Origin: Datura wrightii
Taxonomy: Eukaryota > Streptophyta > Magnoliopsida > Solanales > Solanaceae
Direction of reading: 5' to 3'
Assembly: GCA_035772735.1 (NCBI GenBank)
Contig: JASDFA010000016.1
Coordinates: 139,140,501 to 139,204,500, forward strand
DNA length: 64,000 nt
In this document: positions 35,849 to 45,958 of the stretch, piece by piece
Layout: each line of letters opens with the position of its first letter
Position numbering within the stretch: the stretch's first letter is position 1
Program-made: the position numbers and the translations under genes
Notes under the pieces: generated by a model
What the model saw: the letters and a program-made list of their open reading frames with translations, nothing else
Databases searched by the model: none
What the model was told of the DNA's origin: nothing

Positions 35849-38167
35849 TGTAATACCCTGAAAGTGCCTAGGATTAGACCCGGGTTTTAAAATAAAAGTG
35901 GCTAAAAACTAGGAAAAATCCCACAAGACGCATGACCCAACAGATCGTTGGTCCAACCAATGACCCGTGGGAAGCAGTCGGGGGAAGGAAGAGGCCTAGG
36001 GATAGTGAAAATAATGAACAAAGTAACGACTCGTTGTTGGTTACAATGAGTCATCATTTGGAGCTGTGGTGGGTATTGGACCTCAGCTTAAGGGAAGGTA
36101 ACAGGTCATTCCACGACCCGTTGTGAGAAGTAACGGGTCGTGGTCACTAGTCATTGTATGGGGATAACTATATTTTCTAGTAGACCTAACGAAAGGCAAC
36201 CACGACTCATTGGAGGATGTAATAAGTCGTGGTGAGGCTCGTTAGAAGGAGTAGTACACGACCTGAAGGAGGAAGCAACGGACTAAACAATGACCCATTG
36301 GTTGATAGGAAGACTCATTCTATCGAGTCGTGGGGTCGAATCTGAGATCAGGGATTTTAGCAGTGTAGGAAACGAATGGATACCACAAGTCGTGGTATCC
36401 TCCAATGACCCGTTAGTCCATCCGTTAGTTCGCTAGTGCAGATTTTTTAGCATTTTTCATTAAGGGAATTTTCATCATTCCTACGCTCTAAGGTCCTAAA
36501 CTATGTCTTTTAAAGTTATTTTCTAAATGTATTAAGATAGGTTAAGCCTTTCTAGCCTATTCATTCTCATGTATGCAAAGTTATAAAATTGAGAAGGTGA
36601 TCAAGCTTGTCTTCAAGATTTTCTTCATCAATTTCCATTGGGCTTTCAAGGAGTGGTGAGATTTGATTTTCCCAAGGTATGTAGGGTTATGAATGGGTGA
36701 ATTCTTTCACCTCCATGCCCAATCTATTTTTAAATTCATGAAATTCCTATCAAAACTCTATGGGGTTTGTACCCAATGCATGAAAATTCGATTTCTCTAC
36801 ATGGGTTTGATCTAATTGAAATACTACTATTGAATTTCGAGTTATGGTTAAGTTTTATGTTATTTTTCATTAAAAATCATGTTTCAAGTTTTATAAATCA
36901 AATTTCCCATTTATGAAAAGTTCATAAAAATCAGGTTTATTATGAATGTTCAAGTATTATGAATTGATGACTATGAAAAACATGTATTCAAGTTACCCAT
37001 ATTTATAAGCATATTCTCGAATGAATTGAGTATTGTAAAGCATGTTAAAGTATTGGGAAATGCCCACATGTTGAAGAATGATTTACGATTTATGAAATAG
37101 ATCTCATGATTTATCGATTTATGATATTGGCCGACTAAAGGGCCTTTGATTCTTGGCTAATCATGTTTTAATGGGGATCAATGAATAATAAATGTTAATT
37201 TAGCCATGAATCTTAATGAATGATGTCATTGATTTATATATGAGCCTAATGTGCATGTTTTTGGGAGCCGTGTCTAGCATTGAGCAGCCCGACGTTCAAA
37301 GGACTACGCTGGTGTCTCATAACCACGTGCCACCGTGGGTTTATAGTGATACATTACACTGATTTCATGATATCACATAATGCACGTCCCTCGCCTGGTA
37401 GGCCAGGGGAGACTCTGCCTACTTGAGTGAGATAGTTGGGGCAACATGCAAGGCTCTACCATGATGGTGTCGGTTATGACGAGTCCTCCCATTGTTTCGC
37501 ATATTTTATGCATTGTTATGTTTATGTTATTGGCTCAAGTGATGATTTAATAAAGTTTCTCTTATGATTATGATAATAAAGGGTTTATGGATGATTTGAA
37601 AACCTTGAGCCTTATGTTATCTTATGATATTTATGATACGATCATGATGTCCTTCTCTTATGATCATTTATGAGCTTTTATATATCTTTTTAGATGTCTA
37701 TTTTACTTGCCTTGCATACTCAGTACATTTCATGTACTGACCACATACTCTATGGTGTATCGTTTTATGATACAGACTCCGATCTTCAGATCCAACATCG
37801 TCATTAGCTTGTTAGGGAATTTCGCATCTAGCTTGTTGGTGAGTCCTCATTCTCCGAGGACCATTATTCAGAAATTGATGTTTTCTTTTAGTTTCAGCTG
37901 CCGGGTTAGTTGGGGATGTTGTCCCATTAACCTATCTGTTATGTTAGAGGCTTTTCAAACTATACGTAGTACTCCGCTATTATGTATTTAGTTCGTACCA
38001 ATTATCATGCTATGCTATGTTATGTTCATGCTTCCAATATGTTGATATATTAAGTATTTAGTTTGATGATACGAAGTTAGATGAATGTTCATTCCATGGG
38101 TCGACTTGGAGTCTCTCGAGGCTTCTTACCCTATGTTACGATCCAGGTCTATGTTTGGGTCGTGACA
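35849..38167 (+). repeat. Element D 5' LTR (chromovirus)
   Basis: 2319 bp, TGTAATACCCTGAAAG...GGGTCGTGACA. It sits inside G's gag; the five bases before it are GCTAT, and the matching right-hand copy is not present because D's 3' end is lost. The motif array CACGACTCATTGG/ACGGGTCGTGG lies at about 35930-36425 and is more diverged than in E. Confidence 0.85.
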
Positions 38168-38171
38168 AACT

Positions 38172-38183
38172 TGGTATCAGAGC
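38172..38183 (+). other. Primer-binding site of element D (initiator tRNA-Met)
   Basis: TGGTATCAGAGC, four bases after the LTR end. Confidence 0.9.
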
Positions 38184-38377
38184 AATACATTTGAAATTTC
38201 CTAGAGTGTCTGAAAGATGCGTTAAGTAGAGTCTTTTTCATGGGTGTGAAGCGCGCCACACTTATGAAAAAGAGGCTGCGAGACGTTTAGGAAATGTTCC
38301 CCTCTTTCATGATCTATGTTGTATGATGAAGCGTCTTTCTATCCTTATAATATCATGCTATTCGCTATTGAAAAATC

Positions 38378-39331
38378 ATGGCTCCCCAAAGAGTGAATGG
38401 TAGAAGAAATGGAAATAGTGAAGGCCACGAGGATGGAAATGGAAATGGGCATCAGCAAGCCCTACCAGTTCAGGAGCCCCAGGCATCGGAGCTAGTTGCC
38501 CATGCTGAGTTTCGAGCTTCTATTCAGAGTCTTGTGCAGGCCTTGACTGCTCAGGTCAATCAACAGGCTATTGCGCATGTTCCGCAAAATGGAAATGCAG
38601 CAGCCGCTCGAGTTAGGGACTTTTTGATAATGAACCCGCCTGAGTTCCTCGGGTCAAAAGTGAATGAGGATCCGCATGAGTTTATTGACGAGATTGTGAA
38701 GATCACCTAGGTTATGGGGTGACTGGGTTCAACATGCAGAGTTGGCCTCGTATCAGCTGAAAGGGGTCGCACGTATCTATTTCAGGCAATGGAGAGATAG
38801 TAGGACCGCCAGATCAGGTCCAGTCACTTGGGAGGAGTTCCACATGGCATTTCTAAATCGATTCTTCCCTCGGGAGATGAAGGAGTTGAAGGCAGAAGAA
38901 TTCTTGAATTTGAAGTAGGGGAGGATGAAGGTATAGGAGTATGTTGTCAACTTTACTCGCTTGTCAAAATGTGCCCCAGAGTTAGTGGTTGATCAGAGGG
39001 CGCAGGTGAGCCGATTTGTTCATGGCGTGGCGGCCTATTTGGACACAGATTGCAGGACTGCCATTCTTCATCAAGATATGGACTTTCCTCGAATAGCATT
39101 GTATGCCTAGCAGATGGAGGAAGCTCATTCGAGGGAGATGGAGGAAAAAAGGGCTCGGATAGATAGCCATGGGTTTACTCATCAGAGATCCGGCGGTGGT
39201 CACCGCCCTAAGTTTCAGCAGAGGTCACTAGCTCTAGCACCATTATCAGCTAGTATTCCATCCAAACCCAAGGGCGATCAGAGGAGTAGGGCTTCAGGAT
39301 CGAGGGACCAGAGGGGTACACAGGTAGAGCG
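38378..39331 (+). pseudogene. Element D gag, 5' part (broken)
   Basis: ATG at 38378 (MAPQRVNGRRNGNSEGHED). The first 110 codons are open, ending FLGSKVNEDPHEFIDEIVKIT with a TAG at 38708. Then, after a frameshift, comes the retrotransposon gag core (ASYQLKGVARIYFRQW, TWEEFHMAFLNRFFPREM, LSKCAPELVVDQRAQVSRF) with stops near 38918 and 38936. A basic linker (HRPKFQQRS) leads to 39331, where element C is inserted. The zinc knuckle is on the far side, at 49228. It formed the capsid/nucleocapsid of the element. Confidence 0.85.
39327..39331. repeat. Target-site duplication GAGCG, left copy (element C)
   Basis: Repeated at 49228-49232. Confidence 0.95.
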
Positions 39332-39674
39332 TGATCTTGGGCAGATTTATATGCCCAAGTGATACTCAAACGTATCATTTTCGCCTTGTTTGTTATGCAA
39401 TGTGTATACATTTTCATGTAATTGGTAATAAAATGTGAATTTATACTAACCAACATGATTAGCATTGTTTTGCAGGTAAAATATGATTTTTAGGAGCTAA
39501 AATGCATGTTGGGACAATATCGGAGTTGGAATTGGATGCGAGCATGGAAAAGACATTGGAATGAGCAATGTAAAGGGGCTCCGCGATGGAGCCGTGCCAC
39601 GCTACCATCGGGGAGGCACACTTCCTGGAGGGTGATTTAATTGGCAATTTCCAGTGAAGCCTCGCGACAGCTCT

Positions 39675-39714
39675 GTGGCACGGAGATAAGCCTCCGCGTT
39701 GGCCTCCGTGCCAC
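39675..39714 (+). promoter_or_regulatory. Type-1 hairpin in U3 of element C
   Basis: GTGGCACGGAG and CTCCGTGCCAC, perfect 11-base arms, with the core CCTCCGCGTTGG in the loop. The G:C pair here corresponds to T:A in the neighbouring hairpin near 39770. Confidence 0.65.
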
Positions 39715-39841
39715 ATTGAGGCTACATTCCTGGACCCTGGATTTCCAGTGAGGGTCCGCGTCCACGCCGTGTCACCGAGGCAGTGCTCCGCGTTGGCCTC
39801 CGTGACACGTTGCTTGTTATTCCGGGAAAAATTCCCAATAG

Positions 39842-39850
39842 TATAAATAG
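39842..39850 (+). promoter_or_regulatory. TATA box, element C 5' LTR
   Basis: TATAAATAG, about 35 bases after the last type-1 hairpin. The copy at 48311-48319 in the 3' LTR is identical. Confidence 0.75.
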
Positions 39851-40764
39851 AACACTAAGGCTTATTTTTAATTAATTCAGACTTGGTGGAGCAAGGACGT
39901 GGGTTAGAGGCAGTTGAGGGACGAAAAAGCTAAGGTATTTCTTCTCTTTCTTTCTTCTTTCAATCAATTGTATGTATGATTTACACTCGTTTTAGGATGA
40001 TTAATCCAGAAATGAGTGGCTAATTCTCTTCCTTGCTGAGGTTTTGAACAATGGTGATGAATTTTGATTGTTAATTATATGGTTTTTCATCTTCTTCTTC
40101 TATGTTGTTCTATTAATTCTTGTTTCTACTGCATTAGTGTGTGGCCGACATTAATGTACATCTAAAAAGTCCAATTTCACTCGAGAGAGCAAGAAATTGG
40201 AAAGTTGTGAATTAATAGGGTATTGTTCTTAACTTGATTTGGGAAAATTGGGTTTTGATGTGCTTTCCTAATAGAAAAATACTTGAAAGCCGTATTAGTC
40301 AATTTAGGAACCGGAATTGTAGTGCTAGGTCATAAATTGCATTTGATCACAGAAATGTAGACGAATGGTTTGTGATTCTGAAGTGAGATTAAATACGAGA
40401 GTTTTAATCTCTAGGCTAATGTTCTTGGCTAGCAACATGAAGAGAAGAATAACCGAATTATGATTACAATCAAGTTCATTACTTGTTCTTAACCTTGGCA
40501 TGCTCATATCCATAGTTTCAATTCACAGTAGATAATTGTTAATAGTTTAGTATATAGTATATAAACAAAATTATTTAACTTTTGGTTACGTTGTTGTCAG
40601 CATAATTAGAAGTAAAGCTAGAATATAGTATAGTTAAGCAATTTTACTTATCCAGAGTCTCCTTGGTTCGATACTTGACTTACTTAGCCACTTTATTACT
40701 TGTTTGACCACGTGCACTTGCGTGTCGGTTTTTACCCATATACCGAACCAGCCGGACAAGTTTT

Positions 40765-40782
40765 TGGCGCCGTTGCCGGGGA
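40765..40782 (+). other. Primer-binding site of element C (tRNA-Asp)
   Basis: TGGCGCCGTTGCCGGGGA, a perfect 18-base complement to the 3' end of plant tRNA-Asp, six bases after the LTR. Confidence 0.95.
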
Positions 40783-40899
40783 GACTAGGCAATTGGTGAA
40801 ATTGTGTTAAGTGTAAATTTACTGTATTTTTGTTTTATTTTCTTTAGTGTTGACAACTTGGTCTTAGCCTGTATTTTTCAGACTTGATTTCTGTGAACA

Positions 40900-43293
40900 C
40901 TGGCAAAGGACAAGGAGCTGGTGGAATCTTATACAGAGCCTGAACGTGAATTTCATAGTAAACGCAGAGAAGCTCAACAAAAGAAGCTGCAGTTGCTCAG
41001 ACAGTCTATTATGGAGCAACAAAATCCACCGGTTGTTAGGGAAGTGTTAGTGCCCGATGAAGCAGCAGCAACGCCGGTTCGCGAGGTGGCAATCCCACAT
41101 GCCAACAATGTACATTCAAGTATCCGCAAACCAGAGCCTGGAGGGAGGTTTGAATTGAAGCAGAACATGGTGCAACTATTGCACACAAGTAGGCAATTTA
41201 CCGGTCTCCCTCATGAAGACCCACAAAAACATCTCCAGAATTTTTTGGAGATAAGTGACACTTATATACCCGCTGGAGTGTCACCTGATTATGTTCGACT
41301 CACCTTATTCCCGTTTTCCCTACTTGGTGAAGCCAAGAGGTGGTTAAAAGCTGAACCACCAAATTCTATATCAACGTGGGATGATCTAGCACGAAAGTTC
41401 TTGATTAGATTTTTTCCTTCTGGTAAAACAGCCAGACTTAGAAGTCAAATTCTAAGTTTCAAACAGAGGGAGGGAGAAAATTTGTATCAAGCCTGGGAAA
41501 GATTTAAATCCATGTTGCGGGACTGTCCTCATCATCATCAGTCCAATGAGGTGTTGGTACACACATTTATTGAGGGTTTGGAACCCCATACTAAAATTTT
41601 GTTAGACTCAGCAGCTGGAGGGCAAGCGCTGGAAAAGACTTATGAGGAGCTGTACACTTTGCTCAACCGAATTTCACAGGGCAATCCAGAATGGAATGCT
41701 GATTCATCACGAGGTGGAGCAAGGAAAGCAGCAGGAGTGCTTGAAGTGGATGGATTTATAGCTATCGCTGCACAGATAGCTGCCTTGCAGAATCAGTTAA
41801 ACAACCACTTCAGCAATATGAACTTGAACCAGCCTTCAGCTTCAGTCAATGCGGTCCAGCAAATGTGGTGTGAAGTGTGTGGTAGCAGTGAGCACTCAGC
41901 TGAGTGCTGTGGAGCAAACCCAGATTCGGTTAACTTTGTGGGCAATGTACAAAGAAATCAGCAGCAGTTTGGTAGTGGCTACAACTCAAATTGGAGGAAT
42001 CATCCAAATTTTTCGTGGGGTAGCAACAACCAACAAGGCCAAAGTTTGGGTCAGGGTATGCAGAGGAATCAAGGAGGGCAACAGAACTATCAATCCCAAT
42101 TCAGAAATCACAATGCCCCTCCTCCACCACCATCACCTACCATTGAGGAGATGTTCATGACCATGATCACTAATCAGGCGCAATTGCAGGCTGACTATGT
42201 TAAATTGGCAGCCGAAGTGAAGAACAATCAATTAGCGACCAAGGCTCTTGAGTATCAATTTGGGCAATTTGCTAGTGCCCAAAATACAAGGCCCAGAGGA
42301 GGACTGCCTAGCGACACGGATCCTAATCCGAAGAAGGTAAATGCAGTGACCACGAGGAGTGATTTGCAGTTGAAGGAGGTGGAATCGGAAAGACCGCCTG
42401 AAAAGTCAGGAGCAGCAGAAGTTGAGGAGGAACAAAGTTCTGATAGGGGGAAGACCAAAGAAGCTGAATCAGAAAGGCCTCCACCCCCGTTCCCTCAACG
42501 ACTCAAGAAACACAAGGAGGAGGCGTGTTTCAAGAAATTTATGGAGGTGCTTAAACAGGTACATGTTAACTTACCTCTTGTTGATGTCTTGCAGGGAGTG
42601 CCAAAATATGCCAAATATATTAAAGACATCGTGGCCAACAAAAGTCGTTTGACTGAGTATGCCACGGTAGCTTTGACGGAGGAATGCACTTCCCGAATTC
42701 AAAATAGACTGCCCACGAAGCTGAAAGATCCTGGAAGTTTTACTATCCATCTTACTGTTGGGCAGAGTATCCGAGCTCGTGGATTATGTGACTTGGGGGC
42801 GAGCATAAATCTGATGCCATCTTCGGTATTCAGAAAGTTAGGTCTGGGGAGTCCTAGACCTACAACCGTAATCTTGCAGCTAGCAGACAGATCCATAGCG
42901 AGGCCGGATGGCATTGTTGAGGATGTGCTTGTGCAAGTGGGCTCCCTCATTTTTTCGGTCGATTTTATTGTTCTGGATTTTGAACCAGACGCGGAAGTCC
43001 CATTTATTTTGGGACGACCCTTTTTGGCAACCGGAAAAGCATTAATCGACGTGGCTGCGGGTCAACTTACAATGCGAGCACGTGACAAGGTAGAAGTGTT
43101 CGATGTGTACAAAGCACCCAAGCTCCCGATTGTAAATGAGGAACTCTCGGTGATAAATGTAATTGATCATGGGAAGGCTAATCAAATGAGTGAATCCCGA
43201 GAGTTGATAGGAAGACCACCTGATAAGGTTGAGCACTACTGGGGGGAGGACAAGGATCGTGAAAAATCATCCATCACCCTAGTGGATAATTGA
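40900..43293 (+). CDS. Element C gag-protease polyprotein with fused pol tail (open frame)
   Basis: Single open frame to TGA at 43291. There is no ATG at the conserved N-terminus. The frame starts after a TGA at 40894 with a CTG at 40900 (LAKDKELVE), a GTG at 40921, and a first ATG only at 41011, inside conserved sequence. Counting from the GTG (790 residues): the gag domain at about 75-250 (FELKQNMVQLL, LFPFSLLGEAKRWL, RFFPSGKTARLRSQ), a zinc knuckle C317-C320-H325-C330, a Gln/Asn/Pro linker at 340-410, a charged linker at 485-530, an aspartic protease with DLGAS (D624) and FILGRPFLATG (695-705), then a junction at about 745-770 and a tail EHYWGED...TLVDN that matches the end of A's pol. It would make particles and process itself, but cannot reverse-transcribe or integrate. 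Confidence 0.9.
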   Translation: MAKDKELVESYTEPEREFHSKRREAQQKKLQLLRQSIMEQQNPPVVREVLVPDEAAATPVREVAIPHANNVHSSIRKPEPGGRFELKQNMVQLLHTSRQFTGLPHEDPQKHLQNFLEISDTYIPAGVSPDYVRLTLFPFSLLGEAKRWLKAEPPNSISTWDDLARKFLIRFFPSGKTARLRSQILSFKQREGENLYQAWERFKSMLRDCPHHHQSNEVLVHTFIEGLEPHTKILLDSAAGGQALEKTYEELYTLLNRISQGNPEWNADSSRGGARKAAGVLEVDGFIAIAAQIAALQNQLNNHFSNMNLNQPSASVNAVQQMWCEVCGSSEHSAECCGANPDSVNFVGNVQRNQQQFGSGYNSNWRNHPNFSWGSNNQQGQSLGQGMQRNQGGQQNYQSQFRNHNAPPPPPSPTIEEMFMTMITNQAQLQADYVKLAAEVKNNQLATKALEYQFGQFASAQNTRPRGGLPSDTDPNPKKVNAVTTRSDLQLKEVESERPPEKSGAAEVEEEQSSDRGKTKEAESERPPPPFPQRLKKHKEEACFKKFMEVLKQVHVNLPLVDVLQGVPKYAKYIKDIVANKSRLTEYATVALTEECTSRIQNRLPTKLKDPGSFTIHLTVGQSIRARGLCDLGASINLMPSSVFRKLGLGSPRPTTVILQLADRSIARPDGIVEDVLVQVGSLIFSVDFIVLDFEPDAEVPFILGRPFLATGKALIDVAAGQLTMRARDKVEVFDVYKAPKLPIVNEELSVINVIDHGKANQMSESRELIGRPPDKVEHYWGEDKDREKSSITLVDN

Positions 43294-43607
43294 GCATAAA
43301 GGACGTCGAGCCGCGACGGTAAACCAGGCGCTGCACGGGAGGCAACCCGTGAAAAATATTTTTTTCTTTTGTTTAGTAAAGTGTAAATAGTTTTTAGTTT
43401 ATTTTTCTTTTTTCTTGATTTAGTACAAATTTTTCGTTTTAGTAGTATTTTTCATTTTAGTTAGGGAAATCTATTAATCTAACCAATTTTGTTTAGTGAG
43501 GTGATTTTCAGGTCAAACGGAGAAAAATATGCATGGAGTCGGGAAGGAAAAGGCAAGGTATGAAAAAATAAATAAAATGAAGAGACAGTGCACTGGGGCG
43601 TTGGCTC

Positions 43608-43649
43608 CGTGTCACGGAGGAAGGGCTCCGCGTTACCCTCCGTGACACG
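43608..43649 (+). repeat. Type-1 hairpin, internal copy 1 of element C
   Basis: Perfect 13-base arms CGTGTCACGGAGG (43608-43620) and CCTCCGTGACACG (43637-43649), with a 16-base loop containing GCTCCGCGTTAC. The left arm also overlaps the palindrome CTCCGTG-T-CACGGAG (43605-43619). Confidence 0.75.
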
Positions 43650-43702
43650 TTGAGGTTAAATCTGAATTTTTAAAAAATCCAGTGAGCCATCGCGTTGGCT
43701 CT

Positions 43703-43742
43703 GTGTCACGGAGGAGGGGCTCCGCGTTACCCTCCGTGACAC
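43703..43742 (+). repeat. Type-1 hairpin, internal copy 2 of element C
   Basis: Perfect 12-base arms GTGTCACGGAGG and CCTCCGTGACAC around a 16-base loop with GCTCCGCGTTAC, about 95 bases after copy 1. Confidence 0.75.
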
Positions 43743-44656
43743 GTTGCCCTATATTCAGTGCCGGGTCACACCGGGTTGCCGGGTGACCCGCGTGTTTTTC
43801 TTCTTTTTAACCCCGATTTTTGCCCTTTTTTCCCCATTTCCTCTCTTCTCCGCAACCAAACACCTTAATCCCCTCTCCCAACCAACGTGCCACGCTACTA
43901 AGCAAACAATTTGTCAAGTTTCTTCTGTTATTCAACGTAAAGGTATGTTTTCCTCGTTTCTCTCAAGATTTTGGCGATTTTAGTCGAATTTGAGCATGTG
44001 AGGTGAGATATATCATCCTAAGTAGCAATTTAGCATGATATTGAATTATTCTTTGATTGATAGATGTTCGGAATGTTGTAATTAGCGTTTGAACTTGTCG
44101 ATTGCGTGAATGATTCGAATGTGATTGTAAAATTGAATTCTAGGGCTTGGGTTGTTGAAATCGAATTGGGTAACTTGATAAATTGGTGAATTATATGCCG
44201 CGGTGTGTTTGTGAATTGAGATAAGTCGTTGTAAATATCGTTTGAGTGTAATAGACGACGAATTCTCGAATTTTTGGGAAAATGTAAAAATTGTTCAAAT
44301 TGGTTTGATTATTTGGATTCGTATGTAGGTATATAATTTTTGTTGTTGTTTTTGGTTGTTATTTTCGTTGCTAAGTGCAACGGTTGAATTGCTAGCGATA
44401 GTAGGATTGGGATTAGCTGTATGAAGTCTGAGTAGTACGCTAAAAGTTATACTGTCGAAAATTTTTTGGTGAACGCACTAAGCAATAAATTGTATAGTTG
44501 TTTGTGTTTGGGTTGTAAATAAAGTAATCCTTGCCGTAGTATCGTAAAAGTAGCTAAGGACTAAGTGTGAGGTGAACTTAGTTTAACCCGACCTTAGCCG
44601 AAGCTAATATGCATTTAGCTTGACATTGTGCTTGTTTATTGATGTTGACAGGTACA

Positions 44657-45877
44657 ATGGCTAGTAGGCAGGATAAGGGTAAAGGTGCTTCTACTTAAGG
44701 CACCGGGAGAAAACGAATGAGATTGGGCACTGCAGTCCCAGCTGCACCAGCTGTTCCGTGCGGCCAACGCCGCCAATATGGAATGAGGTGGGTGACCGAT
44801 GAAGGGAAGAAGTGGTACGCAAAACATAAGGAGAATAAGTACTTTCCCGAGGAGCATATTGCATGGGAACCACTAGCACAGGAGTTCCCCCGTATTGTGC
44901 AAAGGATCGAGGCAGCTGGGCTCAGCTTTATATTTCAGGAGCCCAAGGAGTGCAACCTACATTTAGTCTGGGAGTTCTATGCAAATTGGAACCCGGCCAT
45001 CAGAAGCCACACAATAAAAATCAGAGGGCAGATTGTCACTCTGGAACCCCAACAATTAAATGCCATCATTGGAGCGCGGGACACAGACGCCCACATTCTC
45101 CGCCAGCTGAATATCACCCCACCATACGCCGACATCAGACGCACCTTATGTGGGGCTCGATCCACAGCCTGATGGAGCAGACATAAGGAGAGGGGTTATC
45201 ACCAGACTCTGCCTTATTCGCAGATGAACAGGGAGGCCAGAATATGGCTGAAAATAGTGTGTTCGTGCTTGATCCCGGGGGTTCACATGACAGATGTGAC
45301 CCGGGACCATGTCTGCCTGGTGTATGCCCTTATGAAAGGGCTGGAGATTAATGTTGGGGCGGTCATCATATCCGCCATGAAGAGAGCCCAACTACACCAG
45401 GGCCACAGATATGGGTTCGGCGGACTCATCACCACCTTTCTCCGGGGCCTCGACGTTGAGGAAGAGGCTTTGGACTACATCCCGCAGTTGGAGCGGAGGG
45501 CCCTTGATGTGACAAAAACTAAGGCCCCCGACACCACACATGGGCCAGTGCTGACACTGGGCGAGCGACATGCTCGTGAAGATCAGTACATGGCACGAAT
45601 GTTTGGTATGCAGATGCTTCAGCTCCGGATTGGTGGGAGACCAGCCACGGAGGATGAGTTATGGCAGCTGGAGCTGGATTACCCATTTGGCGAGAATGCC
45701 AGAGCTTTGTGCCGAGTGGGACCAGCCTTCGTTGAGCCCACTGACGATGATGTCCCCACGGACGAGGAGACACGTCGGGAGGACTCCGATGTGGAGTCCG
45801 ATGACGACGATGGAGGTGACTCGGACATGGGCGATGAGGCAGCAACACCGGATGAAGAAGTTGAATATTTCGACTGA
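44657..45877 (+). pseudogene. Element C accessory ORF (plant transposon-protein type), two stops
   Basis: Co-linear with the accessory ORF of A: MASRQDKGKGAST, GKKWYAKHKENKYFPEEHI, EFYANWNPAIRSHTIKIRG, DTDAHILRQLNITPPY, then HKERGYHQTLPYSQMNREARIWLKIV, CLVYALMKGLEINVGAVIIS, RYGFGGLIT, YMARMFGMQMLQLRIGG and an acidic tail (DSDVESDDDDGGDSDMGDE). About 406 codons. Two nonsense codons only: TAA near 44696 and TGA at 45170. The rest is one frame, so loss is recent. The acidic C-terminus suggests interaction with basic partners such as histones or nucleocapsid; that is inference. No membrane segments, so not an envelope protein by sequence. Confidence 0.8.
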
Positions 45878-45922
45878 TCAGGGAGTTCCACCACCCGAAA
45901 TTTTGTGATTTGTAATTTTTGT

Positions 45923-45958
45923 GAACACTGGGGACAGTGTTCGATTTAAGTGTGGGGT
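45923..45958 (+). promoter_or_regulatory. Stem-loop plus internal polypurine-like tract, element C copy 1
   Basis: GAACACTG-GGGA-CAGTGTTC (45923-45942), then TTTAAGTGTGGGGT (45945-45958). Identical in stem, loop and tract to 10819-10854 of A. Confidence 0.75.

Larger units (their letters stand above)
39332..40758 (+). repeat. Element C 5' LTR
   Basis: 1427 bp, TGATCTTGGGCAG...CCGGACA. The U3 part has a type-2 hairpin (one mismatch) near 39577 and two type-1 hairpins (39675-39714 and near 39762-39804), then TATAAATAG at 39842. Confidence 0.95.
43294..44657 (+). other. Spacer between gag-protease and accessory ORF, element C
   Basis: No gene. It starts with the GACGTCGAGCCG and GCACGGGAGGCAACCCGTG blocks shared with A at 8300-8355. 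It contains two strong type-1 hairpins and a T-rich stretch, and ends just before the accessory ORF. Co-linear with 8298-9558 of A. Confidence 0.65.
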
